A DNA stretch of 64,000 bases from NCBI GenBank assembly GCA_934486825.1, contig CAKSQF010000004.1, positions 1 to 64,000 of the forward strand, read 5' to 3'. The position numbers and the translations under genes are program-made. The notes under the pieces were generated by a model. It was not told the DNA's origin and did not search any database. It saw only the letters and a list, made by a program, of their open reading frames with translations. Positions 58,105-64,000 of the stretch are shown piece after piece. The DNA is from an uncultured Eubacteriales bacterium. GTDB lineage: Bacteria; Bacillota; Clostridia; Oscillospirales; CAG-272. Position 1 is the first letter of the stretch, and each line of letters begins with the position of its first letter.

Positions 58105-59887
58105 GCCTGTTCCCTCCTTCGTCGGTGTCATTTTCAAGCTTCTGAAGATCGACCGCCCTGCGGTACTCCTCACAGTCCGCGTAAAGCTCGCTGTGCTTTC
58201 CGACGGCGATCACCCTTCCGTCATCGATAAATATAATCTTATCGGCATCCTCGACCGTCGATATACGGTGTGCGATAAGTATCGTTGTCATTCCGGCGCG
58301 GCTTTTCGCAAGATTTTCAAGGATAACCTTTTCGGTCTTGGTATCGACTGCCGATACCGAATCGTCAAGTATAAGTATCGGAGCGTTTTTCAGCAGTGCG
58401 CGCGCTATCGATATACGCTGTTTCTGTCCGCCCGAAACGGTTACGCCGCGTTCGCCGAGAACGGTTTCATACTGCTGCGAAAACTCTGATATATTATCAT
58501 GAATGTCGGCAAGACGCGCATATTTTTCGACCTCGCCGATATCGGCATCTCCCTTTGCAAATGCAATGTTGCGCTTTATCGATTCCGAAAAAAGGAAGTT
58601 GTCCTGCGGAACGTATGCGCAGGCGGCACGGGAGGCGGCTATCGGGATATCGTTCACATCATGACCGTCAATGAAAAGACAGCCGTCGGCAACATTGTAG
58701 GTACGCAATATAAGATCGACTATCGTTGTCTTTCCGCACCCGGTCTTGCCGACTATTCCGACAAATTCTCCGGCGTTTATTTTAAAGCTTACATCCGACA
58801 AAACGTCAAATTCCCCGTCCGGGTATCTGAACGAAAGGTGTCTGAATTCGATATCGCCTTTTATCGGACCGGGATCGGTAACGCCCGGGCGGTCGCAGAC
58901 ATCGATCTTTGAATCAAGCAGCTCGCTGATACGCGACAGCGACGCTTTCCCGCGCGATGTCTTTTCGATAAGCATTGCGATCGCCATGACCGGCCAGACT
59001 ATGGAAGAAAAATATCCTATATATTCTATGAGCTGACCCGCGTCAAAGCCGCCGGTATAGACGACATAGCCGCCGTAACCGATTATTACGCAGATAACCG
59101 ACTCTATCGCCAGAGTAATCATGACATCAAGTATCACCGATATCTTCGTATAGGCGACATTTGCGTTTTCGTTTTTGCGGTTCAGTGCCCTGAACGCCCC
59201 GAGCTCCTTTGCTTCCTTGACAAACGCCTTTATTACGGCGATTCCGGAAAAGCTCTCCTGCGAAAAGTCGGACAGATCCGAAAATGCCTCCTGACGTTTT
59301 TCCCACTTTTTTGTCATGCTCTTTCCTATAATATTACCGATAACGAACATGAATATCATCGGGATCATCGAAAGACAGGTCAACAGAATATTCATCCGCC
59401 ACATCTTCACGAAAGCAAGCACTCCGAGAAGCAGTGCATCGAAAAACATCAGCACGCCGTCGCCGAAACATTCCTGTATTGTTTCAAGATCGTTGGTATA
59501 CAGACTCATAAGTCCGCCTACCTTGTTTTTCTGATAATATGAGGCTGACAGCTTTCTGCTGTGATCGAACATTTTGCTGCGCAGATCTGTCTCAACGGCT
59601 ATCGCCGATCCGAAAAAGCAGACGCGCCACAAAAATCTGCCGACAACCATGACAACTATCGTTACAATGAGCGGCAGGCAGACATGGTCAAGAAGAAGCT
59701 CCATATTAAAAGGAAGTGTTTTGCCGTCAATAACAACATCGGCACCGCCGAGCCCGTTGATAATTATACGGTAAAACTCGGGCAGTTTAAGCTGGAAATA
59801 ATCAACCAGAACAAGTGCAATTATTCCGAGAAGCATTGTCGGTGCATAGCGCAGATAGTATTTGTTTATATATTTTCCGAAAACCAA
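58097..59887 (-). CDS. ABC exporter half-transporter, degenerate ATPase site, TTG start
   Basis: A 596-residue partner subunit with a six-helix membrane domain (PTMLLGIIALVLVDYFQLKL at the N-terminus) and an ATPase domain: Walker A GIVGKTGCGKTTIVDLIL, signature TVSGGQKQRISIARAL, and Walker B LILDDSVSAVDTKTE. The residue after Walker B is Asp instead of the catalytic Glu, the mark of the degenerate half in heterodimeric exporters. The start is TTG (59885-59887), eight bases after GGGAG. Consensus promoter at 59927-59955. Confidence 0.92.
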   Translation of the reverse strand: MVFGKYINKYYLRYAPTMLLGIIALVLVDYFQLKLPEFYRIIINGLGGADVVIDGKTLPFNMELLLDHVCLPLIVTIVVMVVGRFLWRVCFFGSAIAVETDLRSKMFDHSRKLSASYYQKNKVGGLMSLYTNDLETIQECFGDGVLMFFDALLLGVLAFVKMWRMNILLTCLSMIPMIFMFVIGNIIGKSMTKKWEKRQEAFSDLSDFSQESFSGIAVIKAFVKEAKELGAFRALNRKNENANVAYTKISVILDVMITLAIESVICVIIGYGGYVVYTGGFDAGQLIEYIGYFSSIVWPVMAIAMLIEKTSRGKASLSRISELLDSKIDVCDRPGVTDPGPIKGDIEFRHLSFRYPDGEFDVLSDVSFKINAGEFVGIVGKTGCGKTTIVDLILRTYNVADGCLFIDGHDVNDIPIAASRAACAYVPQDNFLFSESIKRNIAFAKGDADIGEVEKYARLADIHDNISEFSQQYETVLGERGVTVSGGQKQRISIARALLKNAPILILDDSVSAVDTKTEKVILENLAKSRAGMTTILIAHRISTVEDADKIIFIDDGRVIAVGKHSELYADCEEYRRAVDLQKLENDTDEGGNRHV

Positions 59888-59926
59888 ATAATCATCTCCC
59901 TGACCGTTTATTGCGCATTGATTTTC

Positions 59927-59955
59927 ATTATACTATCAAAAGCGAAAAATGTCAA
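59927..59955 (-). promoter_or_regulatory. Promoter of the ABC exporter operon
   Basis: Minus strand: TTGACA (59950-59955), 17 bases, TATAAT (59927-59932). Confidence 0.85.
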
Positions 59956-60044
59956 TAAAAATCCCACATATAGTCGCTAAAACCGCATATGTTGTCGGCG
60001 TGTCAAAAAAAATTCGGTTTTTTGCCGAAAATCAAAAATAACTA

Positions 60045-60073
60045 TTGATTTTCAGGCTATGGTGTGATATAAT
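60045..60073 (+). promoter_or_regulatory. Promoter of the TrpXYZ-like importer operon
   Basis: TTGATT (60045-60050), 17 bases, TATAAT (60068-60073). Confidence 0.75.
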
Positions 60074-60108
60074 GTCTAATATTTTATTTGCTTGAGAGGA
60101 GAAGCATA

Positions 60109-61086
60109 ATGAAGAACACAAGAAAAACGCTGAAAATACTGCTGTCGGCGCTCGTTGCCGCGTCAACTCTGCTGACATTGTTTTCATGTAAGGATAACAA
60201 GGACAAAAAATACACAGTCGGTATATGCCAGCTCGTCAAGCATGATGCACTCGATGCCGCAACCAAGGGCTTCAAGGATGCGCTTGTTGCCGAGCTCGGT
60301 GAAGGAAATGTCGAATTCATTGAGCAGAACGGTCAGAACGACATACACGTATGCTCGACCGTCATAAACGATTTTGTAACCAAAAGAGTCGATCTTATTC
60401 TTGCAAACGCAACGGCTCCGCTCCAGGCTGCCGCCAACACCACGCTCACTATACCGATTCTCGGCACATCGATCACCGAATACGGAACCGCTCTTTCGAT
60501 AAAGGACTTCAACGGAACGGTAGGCGGAAACATTTCCGGCACCTCCGACCTTGCTCCGCTTGACAAACAGGCGGCAATGATTCCCGAACTGTTTCCCGAG
60601 GCAAAATCGGTCGCACTTCTTTACTGCTCGGGCGAGCCGAACTCGGCATACCAGATAAAGGTGATAAAAGACGAGCTTGAAAAGCTGGGACTCAAAACGG
60701 TCGATTGTCCGTTTACCGACTCGAACGACGTAATTACCGTCTCGACAAAAGCGGCGCTTGAGGATGTCATATACGTTCCCACTGACAACACTGCGGCATC
60801 ATGCAAGCAAGCAATAAACGGCGCGATAGGCGACACTCCCCTTATTGCCGGCGAAGCGGGCATCTGCGACGGCTGCGGCGTTGCGACCCTTTCGATAAGC
60901 TATTATGATCTCGGAGCCGCGACCGGCAAAATGGCGGCAAAAATACTTCGCGGCGAAGCAAAGATATCCGAAATGCCGATCGCATATGCGGACAAATTCA
61001 CAAAGCTGTACAACTCTGCAAAATGCGATCAGCTCGGCATAAACAAATCGGAGCTTGAAGCAAAGGGATACACGCCGATCTCCTGA
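60109..61086 (+). CDS. ABC substrate-binding lipoprotein (TrpX-like, ABC_sub_bind family)
   Basis: A 325-residue lipoprotein; signal peptide ends in LTLFSC (Cys27). The body is the periplasmic-binding-like fold of the ABC_sub_bind family: YTVGICQLVKHDALDAATKG, FIEQNGQNDIHVCSTVINDF, LILANATAPLQAAANTT, IPILGTSITEYG, ALLYCSGEPNSAYQIKVIK, and DVIYVPTDNTAASCKQAING. Characterised relatives (TrpX) bind tryptophan or other aromatic amino acids. Start ATG behind GAGAGGAGAAGC. First of three importer genes. No T-box or other amino-acid leader is seen upstream. Confidence 0.92.
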   Translation: MKNTRKTLKILLSALVAASTLLTLFSCKDNKDKKYTVGICQLVKHDALDAATKGFKDALVAELGEGNVEFIEQNGQNDIHVCSTVINDFVTKRVDLILANATAPLQAAANTTLTIPILGTSITEYGTALSIKDFNGTVGGNISGTSDLAPLDKQAAMIPELFPEAKSVALLYCSGEPNSAYQIKVIKDELEKLGLKTVDCPFTDSNDVITVSTKAALEDVIYVPTDNTAASCKQAINGAIGDTPLIAGEAGICDGCGVATLSISYYDLGAATGKMAAKILRGEAKISEMPIAYADKFTKLYNSAKCDQLGINKSELEAKGYTPIS

Positions 61087-61103
61087 CGAAAGGAAAATTA
61101 TCA

Positions 61104-62012
61104 ATGGATATACTCGGTTGGCTGAACACACTGCCCGGTGCCGCCGCACAGGGAATGATCTGGGGCATCATGGCAATAGGCGTGTTCATAACATACAAAA
61201 TACTTGATGTTGCCGATCTGACCGTAGACGGTTCGATCTGTACCGGCGCCGCGGTTTCGGCTGTACTTATAACAAACGGAATAAATCCGTGGGTGGCAAT
61301 TCTTCTGTCGGTCGCGGCGGGGATGCTTGCCGGACTGATTACCGGTCTTTTTCATGCATTTATGGGAATACCGGCAATTCTCGCGGGAATCCTCACACAG
61401 CTGATTCTCTGGTCACTGAATCTGAAAATCATGGGCAAGGCGAACATCGCTCTTTCGGTAAGGAGCTTCGATCTCATCATCGCACAGGTCTATTCGGTTA
61501 AAACGCTGATAATACTTGCCGCATTTGTCATAATAATAATCGCACTGCTCTACTGGTTTTTCGGAACCGAGCTCGGAGCATCGCTCAGGGCGACCGGAAA
61601 CAATCTGTATATGAGCAGAGCGCAGGGAATAAACACCGGGCTTGCAAAGGTCATCGGACTGATGATATCAAACGGAATCGTCGCACTTTCGGGTGCGCTT
61701 CTCGCACAGTATTCGGGAGCCGCAGACATCAACATGGGCAGGGGTGCGATCGTTATCGGTCTTGCCGCCGTCATAATCGGCGAGGCACTTTTCTCAAAGA
61801 TGTCAACAGGCTTTATCCTGCGCCTTCTCGGTGTCGTGATCGGCGGTATAATTTACTATTTCGTCTATCAGACCGTTATTTTCCTCGGACTCGATGCCGA
61901 TCTGCTCAAAATGCTGTCGGCAGTAATCGTCGCCCTCTTCCTCGGACTCCCGTATCTGAAGAAAACATACTTCAGAGGCAAATCGAAGGGAGGGTCGCGT
62001 AAAAATGCTTGA
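61104..62012 (+). CDS. ABC permease (TrpY-like)
   Basis: A 302-residue permease of the branched-chain-type (BPD_transp_2) family with about eight helices: IWGIMAIGVFITYKILDVAD, LTVDGSICTGAAVSAVLITN, MLAGLITGLFHAFMGIPAIL, LGASLRATGNNLYMSRAQGI, and SNGIVALSGALLAQYSGAAD. The TVDGS segment is typical of this subgroup. It lies 17 bases after the binding-protein gene and overlaps the ATPase gene by 8 bases. Confidence 0.92.
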   Translation: MDILGWLNTLPGAAAQGMIWGIMAIGVFITYKILDVADLTVDGSICTGAAVSAVLITNGINPWVAILLSVAAGMLAGLITGLFHAFMGIPAILAGILTQLILWSLNLKIMGKANIALSVRSFDLIIAQVYSVKTLIILAAFVIIIIALLYWFFGTELGASLRATGNNLYMSRAQGINTGLAKVIGLMISNGIVALSGALLAQYSGAADINMGRGAIVIGLAAVIIGEALFSKMSTGFILRLLGVVIGGIIYYFVYQTVIFLGLDADLLKMLSAVIVALFLGLPYLKKTYFRGKSKGGSRKNA

Positions 62013-62799
62013 GATAAGAAATCTGACAAAAATATTCAATGCCGGCACGGTAAACGAAAAAACAGCGCTGTCTGACCTTTGCCTTAAGCTTGACGACGGT
62101 GACTTTGTCACGGTTATCGGCGGAAACGGTGCGGGAAAATCCACAATGCTCAACATGATCGCGGGTGTATACCCATCGGACGGCGGTCAGATTCTGATTG
62201 ACAATGTCGATGTGACCGAGCTTCCCGAATATAAAAGAGCGAAATACATCGGCAGGGTCTTTCAGGACCCGATGATGGGAACCGCCGCCGACATGTGGGT
62301 CGAAGAAAATCTGTCGATCGCCGACAGGCGCGGAAAGCGGCACGGTCTTTCATGGGCAATAACCAAAAACGACCGCCGCAGATACAAAGAAGCACTTACC
62401 GAACTCGGGCTTGGGCTTGAAAACCGCCTCTCGACGAAAATGGGACTTTTGTCCGGCGGACAAAGGCAGGCGGTTACGCTTCTGATGGCAACAATCAGAC
62501 AGCCGAAGCTTCTTCTGCTTGACGAGCATACTGCGGCGCTTGATCCGAAAACGGCGTCAAAAGTGCTTGAGATAACCGACAGACTCATAACCGAAAGCTC
62601 GCTGACCGCACTGATGATAACTCACAACATGCGTGATGCGATAGCTTACGGCAACAGGCTTATCATGATGAATCAGGGAAAAATCATCTTTGACATTTCC
62701 GGAGCCGAAAAGAAAGCGCTTACCGTTGACAATCTGCTGAAAAAATTCGAACAGATCAGCGGCGAACAGTTTACAAACGACAGGACGCTACTGTCCTGA
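62005..62799 (+). CDS. ABC importer ATP-binding protein (TrpZ-like)
   Basis: A 264-residue ATPase. Walker A GGNGAGKSTMLNMI, Q-loop FQDPMMGTAADM, signature LLSGGQRQAVTLLMA, Walker B LLLLDEHTAALDPKT, switch MITHNMRDAIAYG. DEHTAALDP after Walker B is the hallmark of ATPases paired with ABC_sub_bind binding proteins. It completes the three-gene importer; a hairpin terminator follows. Confidence 0.94.
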   Translation: MLEIRNLTKIFNAGTVNEKTALSDLCLKLDDGDFVTVIGGNGAGKSTMLNMIAGVYPSDGGQILIDNVDVTELPEYKRAKYIGRVFQDPMMGTAADMWVEENLSIADRRGKRHGLSWAITKNDRRRYKEALTELGLGLENRLSTKMGLLSGGQRQAVTLLMATIRQPKLLLLDEHTAALDPKTASKVLEITDRLITESSLTALMITHNMRDAIAYGNRLIMMNQGKIIFDISGAEKKALTVDNLLKKFEQISGEQFTNDRTLLS

Positions 62800-62801
62800 T
62801 A

Positions 62802-62852
62802 ATACAAAAAGAGTGCGGAACCGACGATTCCGCACCCTTTTTTTGTATTATT
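62802..62852. terminator. Bidirectional terminator
   Basis: GTGCGGAA pairs with TTCCGCAC; the flanking A-rich and T-rich arms extend the stem. Ends the importer operon and the convergent trxB gene. Confidence 0.85.
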
Positions 62853-62854
62853 TA

Positions 62855-63757
62855 TCAGCTGTCAAGATATCTGCATGCCGCAAGCGCCGCAACCGCGCCG
62901 TCGCCGACAGCAGTTGTGACCTGTCTTACCGATTTTCTCCGGCAGTCGCCCGCAACAAATATGCCGTTGCTCCTTGTCAGGCAGTCCTCGCCGCTGTCGG
63001 CATATCCGCGCCCGTCCAGATCGATCAGATCTCCGAACGGTTCATTCTGAGGGACAAGTCCGATTGCGACAAACATGCCGTCCACCTTAAGCTCGCTTAC
63101 GCTTCCGTCATGCTCGTTTTTCAGCATTATTGCGCTAAGCGAACCCTCACCCACAAGCCCTGCAACAGTGGTTCCGGTAATAATTTCGATATTATCCCTT
63201 TCTCCGACCTGTCTGCAAAGCAGTTCCTCACCGGTCAGAAAATCAAGATTCTGCACGATAACGACCCTGTTTACGATATCGGCAAGCTGGAGTGCCTCCT
63301 GAAGCGCCGAATTTCCGCCGCCTATCACAGCGACATCCTTACCCTTGAAAAAAGCTCCGTCGCAGACCGCGCAGAAGGATATTCCCTCTCCGATCAGCTC
63401 CTCTTCCCCGGCAAGACCGAGCAGTCTGTGTCTTGCACCGGTCGCAATAATTACCGAACGCGCCTCAAATTCTCCGCTGTCGGTAACCACGGTCTTTATG
63501 TCTCCGTCTCTGATACCGGTAACCTCGCACATTTCCACATCGGCACCCTGATCGAGCGCCTGTCCGACCAGCTTTTCGGCAAATTCATTTCCCGTCACCG
63601 CGAAAAATCCGGGGATGTTTTCAACCTTCGGCGAAAATGTGATCTGTCCGCCGAACACCGATTTTTCGATCACAAGTACCTTCTTGCCTGCGCGGCGTGC
63701 ATATACCGCCGCCGTAAGTCCTGCGGGACCTCCGCCTATTACAATTATATCATACAT
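62855..63757 (-). CDS. trxB: Thioredoxin reductase
   Basis: A 300-residue FAD/NADPH flavoenzyme keeping thioredoxin reduced. It has the FAD motif IVIGGGPAGLTAAVYARRAG, FGGQITFSPKVENIPGF, the redox pair FCAVCDGAFF, the NADPH fold DVAVIGGGNSALQEA, and the C-terminal FAD motif GIFVAGDCRRKSVRQV. Size is standard (about 305). The preceding gene on this strand is a thioredoxin-like protein, so the two probably form one unit. Confidence 0.93.
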   Translation of the reverse strand: MYDIIVIGGGPAGLTAAVYARRAGKKVLVIEKSVFGGQITFSPKVENIPGFFAVTGNEFAEKLVGQALDQGADVEMCEVTGIRDGDIKTVVTDSGEFEARSVIIATGARHRLLGLAGEEELIGEGISFCAVCDGAFFKGKDVAVIGGGNSALQEALQLADIVNRVVIVQNLDFLTGEELLCRQVGERDNIEIITGTTVAGLVGEGSLSAIMLKNEHDGSVSELKVDGMFVAIGLVPQNEPFGDLIDLDGRGYADSGEDCLTRSNGIFVAGDCRRKSVRQVTTAVGDGAVAALAACRYLDS

Positions 63758-63780
63758 TATTTTCGTCCTGACCGGAACAA

Positions 63781-63821
63781 GGAAGCGGCAGACCGCCGTT
63801 TGCCGAAGGTCTGCCGCTTCC
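63781..63821 (-). other. GC-rich hairpin between thioredoxin-like gene and trxB
   Basis: GGAAGCGGCAGACC pairs perfectly with GGTCTGCCGCTTCC around a 13-base loop; no T run on minus, so it may stabilise or partly attenuate the transcript. Confidence 0.55.
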
Positions 63822-63835
63822 CCGAAGATCGGTCT

Positions 63836-64000
63836 TTATCCTTCAATATATTTTTTGATCGGACCGACTCCGGTATATTTTTCGGTCTTTCCGTTGTCAA
63901 TGACAACGAGAGTGGGTGCCTGCTTTATTCCGAGCGAATTTGTCAGTTCGACATTTTCGGAGGCGAGCAGTTTCCCGTAAATGACACCCGCTTTGTCAAG
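63836..64000 (-). CDS. Thioredoxin-like protein, C-terminal part (runs off the right edge)
   Basis: The last 54 residues of a protein whose start lies outside the window. The visible part has the thioredoxin C-terminal pattern: NSLGIKQAPTLVVIDN (cis-Pro loop), then GKTEKYTGVGPIKKYIEG. The CxxC centre would lie upstream, beyond the window. Position directly before trxB fits a thioredoxin partner. It may also be the tail of a larger protein. Confidence 0.72.
   Translation of the reverse strand, partial: LDKAGVIYGKLLASENVELTNSLGIKQAPTLVVIDNGKTEKYTGVGPIKKYIEG

Overview
The window looks like a chromosomal segment from an uncultured anaerobic Gram-positive bacterium of the class Clostridia, most likely from an animal gut. 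The evidence is sigma-A-type promoters (TTGACA, 17 bases, TATAAT), strong GGAGG ribosome sites, sortase-type cell-wall anchors, BspA-like leucine-rich repeat surface proteins with Cys-rich tails, a complete Rnf complex, a glycyl-radical-enzyme fragment, and polysaccharide-degrading enzymes (GH28-like, GH36). I see no phage, transposase, CRISPR array or rRNA.

Layout. 1-7 kb: a BspA-like surface protein (running off the left edge), an XRE regulator and a very large GH28-like surface protein built of near-identical tandem modules. 7-19 kb: a YfcE/membrane protein/CDF transporter operon, three unrecognised small genes, a Wzx-like flippase, WYL and Lrp regulators, a YgjV-like membrane protein, an SGNH hydrolase, a sortase-anchored protein, a CapA-like lipoprotein and a SUFU-domain protein. 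19-30 kb: Ca2+-type P-ATPase, aminotransferase, MscL, a membrane-anchored unknown, a head-to-head junction of two broken genes (glycyl radical enzyme and AraC), GH36 alpha-galactosidase, and an alanine/glycine symporter behind a glycine riboswitch. 30-40 kb: an oligopeptide-type ABC operon (oppA-B-C-D-F plus a small membrane gene) whose subunits are unusually large. 40-47 kb: tRNA-Gly, then gluQ-MATE-tex and metallophosphoesterase-AraC operons. 47-52 kb: rnfCDGEAB. 52-60 kb: an ECF sigma factor with a membrane anti-sigma-like LRR protein, a second sigma factor fused to a winged helix and a large C-terminal domain, and a heterodimeric ABC exporter. 60-64 kb: a TrpXYZ-like ABC importer, thioredoxin reductase and the end of a thioredoxin-like gene.

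How it fits together. Rnf would exchange reduced ferredoxin and NAD+ while moving ions. Sugar-active enzymes, the Opp importer, the glycine symporter and the TrpX-type importer feed a fermentative metabolism. The most original observation is a bipartite promoter (GTGTCACAC, 15 bases, CGTCTTAT, under an A/T-rich upstream tract) found twice with identical spacing: once before the ECF sigma gene, and once before a stretch without a convincing gene that ends in a hairpin. This suggests an ECF-controlled small RNA. Other points of interest are the roughly 360-residue insertion inside the OppD ATPase, the sigma-winged-helix fusion, and the inverted-repeat junction of two truncated genes, which may be a rearrangement or an assembly chimera. 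All family names come from reading motifs by eye; no database search was run.
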